Source of the DNA: Planctomycetaceae bacterium
Lineage (GTDB): Bacteria; Planctomycetota; Phycisphaerae; SM23-33
Direction: 5' to 3'
Assembly (NCBI GenBank): GCA_039680605.1
Contig: JBDKTA010000061.1
Location: 1-64,000, forward strand
Length of the DNA stretch: 64,000 nt
Shown here: positions 22,390 through 33,100 of the stretch, piece after piece
Numbering within the stretch: position 1 is the stretch's first letter
How the letters are laid out: each line of letters opens with the position of its first letter
Program-made: the position numbers and the translations under genes
Notes under the pieces: generated by a model
What the model was told of the DNA's origin: nothing
Databases searched by the model: none
Seen by the model: the letters and a program-made list of their open reading frames with translations, nothing else

Positions 22390-24834
22390 ATGCCTGCAGC
22401 CAAAGCTACGCTTCGCGTGCAAACCAACCGCGTCCTCCATCGCCTTAGCCCCCTGATGATCGGGGCCAACCTCGAGGACCTGAACTACCAGTGCTACGGC
22501 GGGCTGTACAGCCAGCTCCTCCACGGCGAGCACTTCCAGGAAAACTCCAGCGGGTTCACCTGCCCGCTCAAGGGCTTCCGCGCCTATGGCGGGGCGTGGA
22601 ACGTGCGCGACGGCGTGCTCTATGCCGCCGCCGAGGCCGGCGCCATGCTCGTCACCGAAGGCCCCGTCTTCGCCGACGGGGCAGCCGGCGTCGAACTATT
22701 CTTTCGCGACGAGCAGGAAGGCGCCGCCGGCCTCATCGTACGAGTGGTCGATCCCTCCGCCGATCCGCGGTCCTTCGAGGGCTATTCGATCCACCTCCAG
22801 CCCAAAGGCCGAAAGCTCCTGGTCGTGCGCCACAAACCGCGCACCGACTGGGTGCTCATCGACGCCGAGGCCGCTTTCGACGTCAAGCAGTGGGTGACGC
22901 TCGAGGCGCGATTCGTGGGCAAGAACTTCGAGGTGCTCGTCAACGGCCAGAGCTTCTCGGCGCCCGATGAATCGTGGCGTCGCGAACTCTCCGGCGCGCC
23001 GGTCGGTCTGCGGGCTCACAATTCCGACGCGCAGTTCCGCAATCTATGGCTGGCCGCCGAAGGCGGCAAGAAGCAGCCCGTCGCCCTGGAGGCGGCCGCC
23101 TCCGTCGGTTCGCGAGACGATATCTCAATGCGGTGGGCGAAGGTGCAGACCGGCACGGCCGTCGGAGCTTTCGGCCTCGAGCACAAGCAGCCGCTGGCGG
23201 GCAGGCAGAGCCAGCGAGTCACCTTCGAGAGCGGGCGCGGCGAGATCGGCATCGACAATGCCGGCTTGCACCGCTGGGGCCTGCACCTGCTGGCCGGGCG
23301 CGAGTATGAGGGCTCGGTGTGTCTCAAGAGCCTCAAGCCTGCGGCCGTCACCGTCTCGCTGCGCAGCGCCAACGGCAAAAAGATTCTCGCCGGCAAAACG
23401 CTGAGCGTCAAAGGCAGCCGCACGTGGCAGACGCTGTCGTTCAAACTCACGCCCTCGCGCACGGACCGCGACGGGCGATTCGCCATCACGCTGAGCAAGC
23501 CCGCCAGCATCGTCGTCGGGTACGCGCGGCTGGAACCGGGGCAGTGGGGGCGCTTCGCCGGTCTGCACGTGCGAAAGGACCTCGCCCAGGCCGTTATCGA
23601 CCAGGGCGTCAAGATCATCCGCTACAACGGCTCGATGGTCACCACGCCCAACTTTGCGGATTATCAGTGGAAGAAGATGATCGGCCCGCGCGAGACGCGC
23701 CCGCCGTTTGTCGGGACGTTCAATCCCTTCGCCAGCCACGGCTGGGGCATCCCCGACGCGCTGGCGTTCTGCCAGGCCGCCGGCATCGTCGCCGTGCCCG
23801 GCGTCAATCGCTCGGAGTCGCCCGCGGACCTGGCGGACCTGGTGGAGTACTGCAACGGGGCGGCCTCCAGCAAGTGGGGTCGCCGCCGCGCAGCGGATGG
23901 GTTCAAGAAACCGCTGGGGCTTGCGTACCTCCAGTACGGCAACGAAGAGCGGATCAACGAGGAGTATCTGGCCGACTTCAAAGCCGCCGCCTCGGCGGTC
24001 TGGGCCAAGGATCCCTCGATCACGATGGTGGTCTCGGACTGGATGTACTGGGAGGGGATACCCGACCCGCAGAAGATCACCCGCGCCACGTGCGAGAACC
24101 TCGACGCTCACATCAAGCTCCTGCAGTGGGCGCGCGACCAGGGCGGCAAGCTCTGGTGGGACGTCCACGTCTGGGAAGCCGGTCCATTCGTCGCCGGCGT
24201 CAAGGGCATCGCCGACCTCCACGCGTGGTTCGAGAAGCTCGTGCCGTACTATCCCGTGCCTATCGCGGCGCTGGAGCAGAACGCCGGCAACCACGACCTC
24301 AAACGCGGCCTCGCGCACGCCTGCATGAGCAACGAATTGGCCAAGCTCGGCCGTTTCGTCCCCGCGGCCGCCGCGCCCAACACCATGCAGCCGTGGCAGC
24401 AGTACACCACGCGCGGCTGGGACCAGGGGCAGATCTTCTTCACGCAGTCGAAGTTCTGGTACCAGCCCAGCGGCTACGTCGACATCATGCTCACGCGGAA
24501 CAATTGCCCGGACCTGCTGGAGCTGTCCAGCACCGTCGAGCCCATGGAGCTCAGCCTCACCGCGCGCAAAAGCATCGACGGCCGCACCGTCTCGATAGTA
24601 GCGGTCAACGAGTCCGATCAGCCTCGTCCCGCGACGATCGAGTTGGATGACTTTTCCCCGCGCAAGAAGACCGCCACGGTGCTGGAACTCGCGGGCAACC
24701 CTGAGCACGACAACACCCCCGTGTACCCCACGCGCGTCGCGCCAAGCCAGCGCACGTGGCGATACGCCGTCCGCAAGGGCGTGGTGAGCTACCTCTTTCC
24801 CCCGCACTCGTTCACGATTCTGCGGTTCGAATAA
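22390..24834 (+). CDS. GH51-like alpha-L-arabinofuranosidase-type protein with inserted beta-sandwich
   Basis: 814 residues; GAGG precedes the ATG. The N-terminus LSPLMIGANLEDLNYQCYGG and then LYSQLLHGEHFQE matches the GH51 opening (G-x-x-x-E-D-x-N). Residues about 65-230 look like an inserted concanavalin/DUF1080-type sandwich (WNVRDGVLYAAA, EGYSIHLQ, VLVNGQSFSAP), followed by a second carbohydrate-binding-like sandwich. The catalytic barrel carries YLQYGNEERINEEY (candidate acid/base Glu) and AALEQNAGNHDL (candidate nucleophile), and a C-terminal beta domain ends the protein. No signal peptide is evident, so it is probably cytoplasmic. Expected to release arabinose or a related sugar from hemicellulose or pectin fragments. 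Confidence 0.8.
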   Translation: MPAAKATLRVQTNRVLHRLSPLMIGANLEDLNYQCYGGLYSQLLHGEHFQENSSGFTCPLKGFRAYGGAWNVRDGVLYAAAEAGAMLVTEGPVFADGAAGVELFFRDEQEGAAGLIVRVVDPSADPRSFEGYSIHLQPKGRKLLVVRHKPRTDWVLIDAEAAFDVKQWVTLEARFVGKNFEVLVNGQSFSAPDESWRRELSGAPVGLRAHNSDAQFRNLWLAAEGGKKQPVALEAAASVGSRDDISMRWAKVQTGTAVGAFGLEHKQPLAGRQSQRVTFESGRGEIGIDNAGLHRWGLHLLAGREYEGSVCLKSLKPAAVTVSLRSANGKKILAGKTLSVKGSRTWQTLSFKLTPSRTDRDGRFAITLSKPASIVVGYARLEPGQWGRFAGLHVRKDLAQAVIDQGVKIIRYNGSMVTTPNFADYQWKKMIGPRETRPPFVGTFNPFASHGWGIPDALAFCQAAGIVAVPGVNRSESPADLADLVEYCNGAASSKWGRRRAADGFKKPLGLAYLQYGNEERINEEYLADFKAAASAVWAKDPSITMVVSDWMYWEGIPDPQKITRATCENLDAHIKLLQWARDQGGKLWWDVHVWEAGPFVAGVKGIADLHAWFEKLVPYYPVPIAALEQNAGNHDLKRGLAHACMSNELAKLGRFVPAAAAPNTMQPWQQYTTRGWDQGQIFFTQSKFWYQPSGYVDIMLTRNNCPDLLELSSTVEPMELSLTARKSIDGRTVSIVAVNESDQPRPATIELDDFSPRKKTATVLELAGNPEHDNTPVYPTRVAPSQRTWRYAVRKGVVSYLFPPHSFTILRFE

Positions 24835-24843
24835 TACTGCCCC

Positions 24844-25644
24844 TTAGCGATCCGGAAGAGGCCGGTTCAGCTTCTGCCTGAGAAAGATGCCCCCGGGGGT
24901 GAAATAATTGTCGCTGCTGGATTTCTGCACGTGCTCGGCGAGCGACTCGTGCATGTACATCAAGTCGCAAGGGCGGTACTTGCCTTGCCTCAGGGCCGTG
25001 TAGACCCTCTCCCTGAAAGCGTCGATCGACCTGGCTTTGATCGAAAAAACCCGTATCTTGCTTCTGGGCACGGGGCGCCCGCTCAGAAGGTCGTCGAAAC
25101 TCGTCCGGGCGATCAGGCCGACCGTGGGGTCCAGCAGAAACTCGCCGCTGTCGTCGCGATACAGGAGCTGTGCGTGATTGCCGACATATCCGCCGTCAAA
25201 CCCGATCGATCGGAGCCGGCGCGACTCCAGCGTTCCGAAAAGATACCCCGTCAGCAGAATCGTATTTCCGCAATTGAGATGACTGGCGGCTTTGATGTCT
25301 TCGTAACGAGTGGCTGAACTGCCGCCGTACTCGGCGAAGTTGGCGGCCGCGATCGTCGAGAGCATCACCCGCAGTAAGGGTTCATCGACGCGGCCGAAGT
25401 CGTCGCCCAGTACGCCCAACAACTCCTCGCGGCACAACGGAAGCAGGGCCTCGACAGAGCCGCGCTCCCGCGCGCTGCGGATGGCACTGTCATCCAGGCC
25501 GGCCAGGGACACCTCATTCGACCTGACGTCGGGTTTCACCAGCCGGGTCGCGACATGACGTCGCAACGGCTCGAAGTACATTCCGCCTGCGGCGCCGAGG
25601 CCAAACGCCAGGACAATCGCGGCAATCAGATGACTCTTCTTCAT
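24844..25644 (-). CDS. Membrane-anchored transglutaminase-like protein
   Basis: 266 residues from MKKSHLIAAIVLAFGLGAAG (AGGA upstream); one N-terminal membrane anchor, rest extracytoplasmic. A transglutaminase/papain-like triad is readable: Cys in AASHLNCGNTILLTGYLF, His in YVGNHAQLLYRDD and Asp in FLLDPTVGLI. In this fold the triad supports peptide hydrolysis or amide transfer. The C-terminus contains YRPCDLMYMHESLAEHVQKS and is uncharacterised. It is convergent with the GH51-like gene, only 9 bp apart. A second transglutaminase-like protein lies at 28843-29940. Confidence 0.7.
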   Translation of the reverse strand: MKKSHLIAAIVLAFGLGAAGGMYFEPLRRHVATRLVKPDVRSNEVSLAGLDDSAIRSARERGSVEALLPLCREELLGVLGDDFGRVDEPLLRVMLSTIAAANFAEYGGSSATRYEDIKAASHLNCGNTILLTGYLFGTLESRRLRSIGFDGGYVGNHAQLLYRDDSGEFLLDPTVGLIARTSFDDLLSGRPVPRSKIRVFSIKARSIDAFRERVYTALRQGKYRPCDLMYMHESLAEHVQKSSSDNYFTPGGIFLRQKLNRPLPDR

Positions 25645-25797
25645 CAGGGATCCTATCGCCCCAGCGACGACAGGGTATACCGCCATCTGCGGCACTGTCA
25701 ATCGCGGCATGAGCGGGCTGGCGATGCATTCGATGGGTTACATACACAGGCGTCGGGCGGAATGCGGCCGGCGCGGGCAACGCAAGAGAGCTGATCT

Positions 25798-27798
25798 ATG
25801 GCCAATCTCAAAGAGCGAATCAGCATAGTCGACGGCGCCCTGGTCCACCGCCAGGGCAGCGAGATTCTCCAGATCGAGCCCTGGGGCGGCGACTCGCTCC
25901 GCGTGCGGGCGACGGTCGGGCCGGAAATTCTGCCGACGCCCTGGGCGCTGACGGGCCCGGCGGGCGAACCGGCGGCGCGCGGGCGGGCGCAGATCGAGGT
26001 CACCGACGCCGCGGCCGTCATCCGCAACGGCAAGATCTCCGCGCGTATCAGCGACATCTACACGCAGAGCGGCTATCTGCAGTTCTTCCGCCGCGGCAGC
26101 GACGGGGCTGAAAAATGCCTGCTGTCGGAACAGGACTACGTCGTCTGGGCGCACAATCCGACGACGCGCGTGTACCGTCCGCGCGGCGAGGGGCTCTGCC
26201 ACAGCGAGGTGCATTTCGCCCCGCGCCAGGGCGAGCGGTTTTACGGCATGGGCCTGCAGGCCACCGGCACGCTCGACCTCAAGGGCTGCGTGATCGACCT
26301 CTACCAGCGGCACGTCAAGCACACCGTGCCCTTTCTGGTCTCCAGCGAAGGGTACGGCCTGCTGTGGAACAATCCATCGGTCGGCCGCGTGGAGCTTGGG
26401 CACAATCTCACGCGCTGGGTCTCGCACGGGTGCCGGCAGATCGACTACTTCATCTGCACCGGCGACTCCTGCGCCGACATCATGCACCGCTACGCCGACG
26501 CCACCGGTCACGCCCCGCCCCTTCCGGCGTGGGCGGCGGGTCTGTGGCAGTGCAAGCTGCGCTACGCCAGCCAGGCGGAGTTCCTGGCCGTCGCGCGCGA
26601 GTTCAAGCGGCGCGGCCTGCCGCTGTCGGTGCTGGTGATCGACTTCCTGCACTGGACGCACACCGGCGACTGGGCCCTGGACCCACAGGCCTGGCCCGAC
26701 GTGCCCGCCCTGGTGCGCGAACTGAACGACCTGGGCGTGCGGATCATGATCTCGCCCTGGACGCTCGTTCACCCGATGAGCCGGAACTGGCAGCCGATGA
26801 AGGAGGCGGGCCTCTTTACCGGCTCAACCGCCGGCCGGTGCGACACGGTGTGCTTCGGCGGCGTCAACGGCGAAGACAACTGGATGCACCAGTATGACCC
26901 GACCAACCCCGCAGCCGCCGCTTATCTGTGGGACAAGTGGAAGAAGAACTACGTCGACCAGGGCATCCGCACCTTCTGGCTGGACCCGTGCGACGACCTG
27001 CACGAGATCGCCGATTACGAGGCCGTGCAGTTCCACATCGGCCCGGGCGTCGAGGTACACAACTACTTCCCCGTGGCGCATCAGAAGAACGTCTGCCAGG
27101 GCCTGCACGCCGCCGGCGAAAAGGACGTCGTGACGATCTGCCGCAGCTCCTGGGCCGGCAGTCAGCGCTGGGGCGCCGCCCCGGCCGCCCACGACATCAT
27201 GTCCAGCTTCGAGCACCTGCGAACGTACATGAAAGCCGCGCTGAACATGGCCATGAGCGGCATCGTCTGGCACGCCAGCGAGATCGGCGGGTTCATCACG
27301 CCCGATCCCGACAGCGACTACTTCCGCGAGCTGATCGTGCGGTGGTACCAGTACGGCGTCTTCACGCCGATCTTCCGCACGCACGGCTGCCGCCCCCACA
27401 ATGAACCCTGGTCCTTCGGCGAGCAGGCCTGCCGCTGCATCAGCGACGCGATCCTGCTGCGCGAGCGCCTCAAGCCCTACATCATGGCCCAGATGGACCT
27501 GGCCTCGACGCACGGCGCCCCGCCCCAGCGCCCGCTGTTCTTCGACTTCCCCGACGACCCGCGGGCCTGCCAGATCGAAGACCAGTTCATGTTCGGCCCC
27601 GACATCCTCGTGGCCCCCATCCTGGACTACGGCCGACGGCAGCGCCAAGTCTATCTCCCCGCCGGCGCCACATGGACAAACGCGTGGACAGGAGCAGTGT
27701 ACCCTGGCAGCGAGACCGTAACGGTCGATGCGCCCATCGAGTCGATTCCTGTCTTCACGCGTGACAAGAGCCAGTGGATACCTCCATCCGAGCCTTGA
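25798..27798 (+). CDS. Glycoside hydrolase family 31 (alpha-glucosidase/alpha-xylosidase type)
   Basis: 666 residues, no signal peptide. GH31 architecture: N-terminal beta-sandwich (residues about 1-200, including RGEGLCHSEVHFAPRQGERF and YGMG), the (beta/alpha)8 barrel (WAAGLWQCKLRYASQAEF; LVIDFLHWTHTGDWALDPQA with W-x-D-x-x-x-F region), catalytic nucleophile Asp in TFWLDPCDDLHE and the acid/base region ending GVFTPIFRTHGCRPHNEPW, then C-terminal sandwiches (FMFGPDILVAPI, RQVYLPAGATW). It cleaves terminal alpha-linked glucose or xylose; the YicI-like layout slightly favours alpha-xylosidase. The intracellular location suggests it acts on imported oligosaccharides. Confidence 0.92.
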   Translation: MANLKERISIVDGALVHRQGSEILQIEPWGGDSLRVRATVGPEILPTPWALTGPAGEPAARGRAQIEVTDAAAVIRNGKISARISDIYTQSGYLQFFRRGSDGAEKCLLSEQDYVVWAHNPTTRVYRPRGEGLCHSEVHFAPRQGERFYGMGLQATGTLDLKGCVIDLYQRHVKHTVPFLVSSEGYGLLWNNPSVGRVELGHNLTRWVSHGCRQIDYFICTGDSCADIMHRYADATGHAPPLPAWAAGLWQCKLRYASQAEFLAVAREFKRRGLPLSVLVIDFLHWTHTGDWALDPQAWPDVPALVRELNDLGVRIMISPWTLVHPMSRNWQPMKEAGLFTGSTAGRCDTVCFGGVNGEDNWMHQYDPTNPAAAAYLWDKWKKNYVDQGIRTFWLDPCDDLHEIADYEAVQFHIGPGVEVHNYFPVAHQKNVCQGLHAAGEKDVVTICRSSWAGSQRWGAAPAAHDIMSSFEHLRTYMKAALNMAMSGIVWHASEIGGFITPDPDSDYFRELIVRWYQYGVFTPIFRTHGCRPHNEPWSFGEQACRCISDAILLRERLKPYIMAQMDLASTHGAPPQRPLFFDFPDDPRACQIEDQFMFGPDILVAPILDYGRRQRQVYLPAGATWTNAWTGAVYPGSETVTVDAPIESIPVFTRDKSQWIPPSEP

Positions 27799-27950
27799 AG
27801 AAGCTCGAGAGCTTGCCCAGTGACGGGCCTCACGCGGCTGTCTTGGGCAGCCATGCCGCTTCGGAGTTGGCTCTTGCATGAGGATTTCAACGTGCGTAGA
27901 TTGGGGCCGTTGCCCAGGGTCCGAATTGGGCGAGCCAGGCGGGAATTCGT

Positions 27951-28754
27951 ATGAGAACATTCTCCTGTCCCTATTGTGGGAACCAGATCGCCGATCACGA
28001 GCCACCTGCGGGGCAGCGCGTGCGGTGCCTGAGTTGCCTGGCGTATGTGCGAGCCGGGGCGCAGGCGCACGTTGCACCAAGACCGGCAGCAGACGTCCCG
28101 GCGGCTGTAGTGACTCAGCCTCAGCCGGTGCGTAAGGGCACGTCCATCAGCAAGGCGCTGGTTCTGCTGACGTACATCGTTACTATGGCCGGCGCGGCGG
28201 CGGCCTCCTCCGCCGCGTATTACGAGCCTCATAATGTTCCGGCGCCACCGCAGAAGCCCAACTCGTTTTCCGCGTTCAGGTGGGTCACGGTGAACGGCCA
28301 AACGAGCATTTCTATCCTCGACAAACAATTGGGCGAGGATGGCGAGCTGTGGCTGGCCGGCGGAGCAGTGATGGCGATGATAGCCTTGGCCGTATATCTG
28401 TTCACGCTGTTCAACATGTGGAGCGCCATTTTGTCCACCGCTCGGATGGCGCCCTCCTCGGCGCTGCTTCTGTTTCTGGTTCCGTGTTTGAATACGGTGT
28501 GGGCAATGATTGTGGCGATTGTCTGGGCGCTGGATTACAACAAGCTTCGCGACCGGCGGCGTTTGTCGTTACCGGTTGCCCCCATATGGCTGGCGTCCCT
28601 GCTGGGTCTGAGCATGCCCGCAGGGCTGTTCTGGATCATCGGGCCGGTGGCGCCGTTCTTTGTCATTCCTCACATGATCCTGGTGATCTGGTTCCTGAAC
28701 TTCGGCTGTAATGCCATCAACATCCTCTCCGCCGCCCACGGCCGCTCGTATTGA
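27951..28754 (+). CDS. Zinc-ribbon membrane protein (DUF4328-like)
   Basis: 267 residues. The N-terminus MRTFSCPYCGNQIADHEPPA holds a CxxC, completed by RCLSCLAYV, forming a zinc ribbon. Four hydrophobic segments follow (VLLTYIVTMAGAAAASSA; AVMAMIALAVYLFTLFN; ALLLFLVPCLNTVWAMIV; IWLASLLGLSMPAGLFWIIG and a last one), with a WALDYNKLRDR cytoplasmic loop. The layout resembles DUF4328-type membrane proteins with an added ribbon; role unknown. The ribosome site is GGGAA. In the 152-bp gap before it I see nothing notable. Confidence 0.65.
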   Translation: MRTFSCPYCGNQIADHEPPAGQRVRCLSCLAYVRAGAQAHVAPRPAADVPAAVVTQPQPVRKGTSISKALVLLTYIVTMAGAAAASSAAYYEPHNVPAPPQKPNSFSAFRWVTVNGQTSISILDKQLGEDGELWLAGGAVMAMIALAVYLFTLFNMWSAILSTARMAPSSALLLFLVPCLNTVWAMIVAIVWALDYNKLRDRRRLSLPVAPIWLASLLGLSMPAGLFWIIGPVAPFFVIPHMILVIWFLNFGCNAINILSAAHGRSY

Positions 28755-28842
28755 ACCCGCGGCGGCGCCGCTGGCGACCCCGGCAGGCGCGGATTGATGT
28801 TCAGCGTCTGTTTCGACCGATACACTTGGCGGGAGATCGGGT

Positions 28843-29940
28843 ATGTGGCACGGATGGCAAAGCCGGCGGGTACTTCAAATCGCCTTGATCGTCACAGGCG
28901 GCGTCGCCCTGGCCTGCGTGATCTTCTGGCCGTCGCGTTCGGTCCGCAAGCACCGCGACCCGCCCCCACAGATAGAATTCTCGCTGCTGCAGCAGATCTA
29001 TCCGCCCGATGACGACATCGTTCTGGCCGAGCTTTCTGCCGACCCTGCCGCCGGGGAGGCCGTCTTGAGCTTTGACGCCCGCGTGCCCTTCACGGTCAGC
29101 TCCGAAGGCTCTCTCCTGCCGGTCGAGGCAGGCCGCCTGCGCGTCCCCTTTGACTTTCATGCCAAAGAAGCGCAGCGCACCCTGGCGGTGGTTGCGGCCG
29201 GTCGCCAGTACCCGCTGCTGCTGCGTTACTTCTCGGCCGACTTCTATCGCTCGCTGCAGGCCAAGCGGCCTGGCGTGCTCATCGCGACGACCAGCATGCC
29301 GCGTGGGCGCGTCGCGGCGCGGGCGGTCCGCATCGGGCCGCGCGCCGGCGAACTCCGCGCCGATCTGAACATCGCGCGACTGGAAGAGGAGGAGACCGCC
29401 CGCTTCCTGCAGGTCTTCAACGCGCTGGAGGCTGCACTGGCGGCAACCATGCACCATCGCGGGCGTCTGGTTTATTCGCCGGATGGTCTTGCGCTTCTTA
29501 AAGAAGTTCGCAGTGGCGTCGGCTATGCCGATTGCAGCGGCCTCAGCGCGATCGCCCGGGATGTGTTCTCTGAACTGGGGCTGGCAGCGCGCATCGTCGA
29601 ACTGAAGCCTCCCGTGCATATCGTGCAAGGGCTGCACATCCAGGCCAGCGACGGCCACACTGCCGGCGAAGTCCGCCTGCGAGGGCGCTGGTGCTGGTTC
29701 GATCTGACGTTGCACTGCGCCTACGTTCGCCAGGCGCCCGGGGGCGCGAAGCTCAGCCTGTTCGACTTGCTCCGCCAGTTGCACGACGCCGACCGCCGCG
29801 ATCAGTTGCGCTTTGGCGTCTTCACCAAGGACAACGGGATCGAGGAAATCGGCTTGGGGCAAAACCCTGTGCTTGCCCATTCCCTCGGCGTCTACTACAC
29901 GACCGACAAGGTGCTCGCCTACCCGTCGCCGAAGGACTGA
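28843..29940 (+). CDS. Membrane-anchored transglutaminase-like protein
   Basis: 365 residues, start preceded by GGAGATCGGGT. A single N-terminal transmembrane helix (VLQIALIVTGGVALACVIFW) anchors an extracytoplasmic protein. After a beta-rich region (about residues 60-130) comes a transglutaminase-core pattern: Cys in VGYADCSGLSAIARDVFSEL with GLAARIVEL, His in SDGHTAGEVRLRGRW, and Asp in CWFDLTLHCAYV. Transglutaminase-core proteins of this type usually act as proteases or amidases on cell-envelope substrates. It lies directly upstream of the giant PEP-CTERM protein, with 180 bp between them. Confidence 0.8.
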   Translation: MWHGWQSRRVLQIALIVTGGVALACVIFWPSRSVRKHRDPPPQIEFSLLQQIYPPDDDIVLAELSADPAAGEAVLSFDARVPFTVSSEGSLLPVEAGRLRVPFDFHAKEAQRTLAVVAAGRQYPLLLRYFSADFYRSLQAKRPGVLIATTSMPRGRVAARAVRIGPRAGELRADLNIARLEEEETARFLQVFNALEAALAATMHHRGRLVYSPDGLALLKEVRSGVGYADCSGLSAIARDVFSELGLAARIVELKPPVHIVQGLHIQASDGHTAGEVRLRGRWCWFDLTLHCAYVRQAPGGAKLSLFDLLRQLHDADRRDQLRFGVFTKDNGIEEIGLGQNPVLAHSLGVYYTTDKVLAYPSPKD

Positions 29941-30119
29941 CAGGAAAGCTGTTCAAGTCCGGAGCAACGAAGAAACATATCCTGCCACTGGTCACATTTG
30001 ACTTTCATGGTAGAATGACGGCCGAGCCAGGAGCCTCTTGCCGGTGACAGGACGGATTGTCGGCGCCTCTCTGGCTGTTTCACGTCGCCAGTCTCATCTG
30101 GCGAATAAGGAGATCAGGA

Positions 30120-33100
30120 ATGCCCCGCTTCAAGGTGTCTTGCCGGAGGATGGGCTCCCTTCTTACATTGTTGTGGACAATTGCCTGCGCCTGCGGCATC
30201 GCCGGCGCCCAGGCGCGCTATGCCGGCACGTGGTACGACCAGGACAAGTACCACCTTGCCAACCAGCCGCAGCATGGATTGAGCTGGACTAGGAACTATT
30301 ACCAGGATCTCAACGGGTCGGGGCTCTATGACTTGGGGGAACCGGTTTCCGAAACCTTTGCCCAGGACCTCAATGACAATAGGCAAGTCGACGCCGGCGA
30401 GAATTGGGGCACCTGGAAGGCGGATATCGACGACAGTTGCTGGGCGGCCACGGCGTCCAACATGATCCGCACCATCGGCGGTGGCGACTACTACCACCGC
30501 TGGATGTATGTCGACGGCATGCTTTCGCGTGACGGGTCATTCACCGCCGACTGGACTCGAACCGGCTCGATAGGAACACCGCTCATCCGAAGTGGATATC
30601 GCATTGTTGAGGCGAGTACAGGTCAAGATTATGCCTGGACCGGCTCGCCCGTGCAGGAATGTATGGACCTTCTGCGCCAGGGCTTGCCTCTGGGGATGAC
30701 GGTGCCCGGCCACGCATTCAGTGTCGTCGCGATAACCGCCGACACCATGACCTTCGGCCATTCCGACGCGGACGAAGACGGACTGGACTACGTCACGCAC
30801 TCCTACACGTTCGAGAATGACCGCTGGCGCCTGGACTGGGACGGCAACGGCAATTTCGACAACCTCGTGGGCTACACGTCTTTCGCCGCCGTCAAATGGA
30901 CCGGCGCCGGGACAGGCGGGGTCACCGATGAAGGCATCGCGCAAACCAGCACGCGTTGGGAGCAGGCTGCCAACTGGGTCGGGGGCCAGGGGCCCGATGC
31001 AAGCGCGCTGGCGGTCGTGGAATTTGCCAATGGCGGATTGCTGCACATTTCCAGCAACGTCTACGCCCAGAAGGTGACGCTGCTGGGGCAGCAGACCTCG
31101 GCCCAACTTCACGCCGAGGGCAGTCTGCATCTGGGAGCGCTGCAGGTTTCGGAGAGTGCCCGGCTGGATGCCATTGACAGCCGGATCTTCCTTGATGGCG
31201 ATCTCATCAGCGATGGTTTTGTTTCGCTGAGTAACACGACCACTACCGCATCCGGCGCAGCCCGCGTTGGCGTCAATGGATCGGGCAGCATCGACCAGGG
31301 GGGTGGGAGCCTGTCAACCGGCGAAATGCTGATCGGCGTGTGGGCGGAAGGCAACGGGCACTATACCCTTTCCGGCGGCGGCCAGGTGACGTTCCAGAAC
31401 GCGCAGGTTGGCGTGCAAGGCCAGGGACACTTCCGCCAGGTGTCCGGCACAGTCAGTGGTTCAACGATGGTTCTGGGCGCAGAAACGGGCGCAAGTGGCA
31501 TTGTGGATGTCGATGGCGGAACCTTTGGTGGCGGCTCTATCACCGTCGGCGCTGCCGGAGAGGGCACCTTCAGGCAATCTGCCGGAGCAGTGACCGTCGC
31601 CGATGCGCTGGAAGTCGGCCACGGGGCCTCCGGCACGGGCTCGTATCAACTATCGGGAGGCACATTAACGGCCAACCACATCCGCCTCGGTTATGAGGGC
31701 TCCGGCGAGTTCAGTCAGTCCGGCGGAAGCGTCGATGCCGCCGAGGTCATGATCGGCGAGCGCTCGTCAAGCGTCGGGACATACACCCTTTCCGGCAACG
31801 GGAGCCTGTCGGCCACGATAGTGAATATCGGATGGGCAGGCAGAGGGCAGTTCGTCCAGAGCGGCGGCACGGTAAGCGTTGATCAGGATCTGAATCTGGC
31901 CTTGGGCAACCCGACCGCCACCGGGGCGTACGAGATGTCGGCTGGACTGCTGGACGTCAGCGCCGGACGCATTGTCGTAGGTTCGGGCAGGCGCGGGACG
32001 CTCTGGATTGGCGGCGGAACGGCCATCGCCGACACGCTGTTCCTGTACTACAACGATGCCCATGTCGGCGGCACGGTGGGGGTCGGTTCCGCCGGCGTGC
32101 TCCGGGTGAACACGATCGAGCACGAGGAGGGGGAGTCCGGCAGCATCGAACTTGCGGGAACGCTCCAACTGGGTTATTCCGGCGGCAGCGGCAGTGGCTC
32201 TTACGTTATCCCGGAGAACAAGACTCTCCGTGCCGACCAGTCGCTGGTCATCGGCTATGACGCCGCTGCGACAGTGACTGCCACAGGCTATCCCTCACAT
32301 GTCATCAGCCAGAACCTGGTGCTGGGGGATCATGCAACGGGCCGTGGGACGCTGGACCTGCTCAATTGCGAGGTTAATGCTGGAACGCTGACATTGGGTC
32401 GCGCCGGATACGGGCGCCTCAGACTCGCAAGCAACTACAGCGAAGTGGAGTGCGATACCGACGTGACCCTGGGCAGCGAGTTGGGTTCGACAGGCGTGCT
32501 GGAGATCGTCGCGGGCTACTTTACTGCGCAGACGATGAACGTGGGCGCGTCCGGACTGGGCGACGTCGAGCAGTCTGCCGGCTTGGTCACCCTGGGCAAT
32601 CTGTATCTGGGGAGCAACGCCGGAGGATTTGGCAACTACAGGATACGCGACGGGCATCTGAGTGTGGCGGGCGGGCGGATCCAACTTGGCCAGGAAGGCG
32701 AGGGGCTCTTTCAACTGCTGGGCGGAGAGGTGGTCGCTGACGAACTGGTCTTTGGCAACGGCGCGTCCACGTTCTATAGCGAAGGCGCCGGAGGCTCGCT
32801 GAAGGTGCGACAGATCACCAACCGGCCGGATTCTTTCTCCGTCAGCGGCACGCTTTCGATGACCACGTATTATTCGTCGGGCGAAGATGCCCAACTGACC
32901 GTCAACGCCGGCCAGACCGTCTATGCCGGCGTCCTGTATATGGATCACGCCCAGGTATCTGTCGGCGACGGCGGATTGCTCAGGGCGGGATATCTCCAAG
33001 GCTATACCAATGTCTCCAATAACTCCCTGACGATCCATTCCGGCGGAACCGTTATCGCCGGGGAATTGGGATTGGCCCAACAAGACACGTTCACGGGCGA

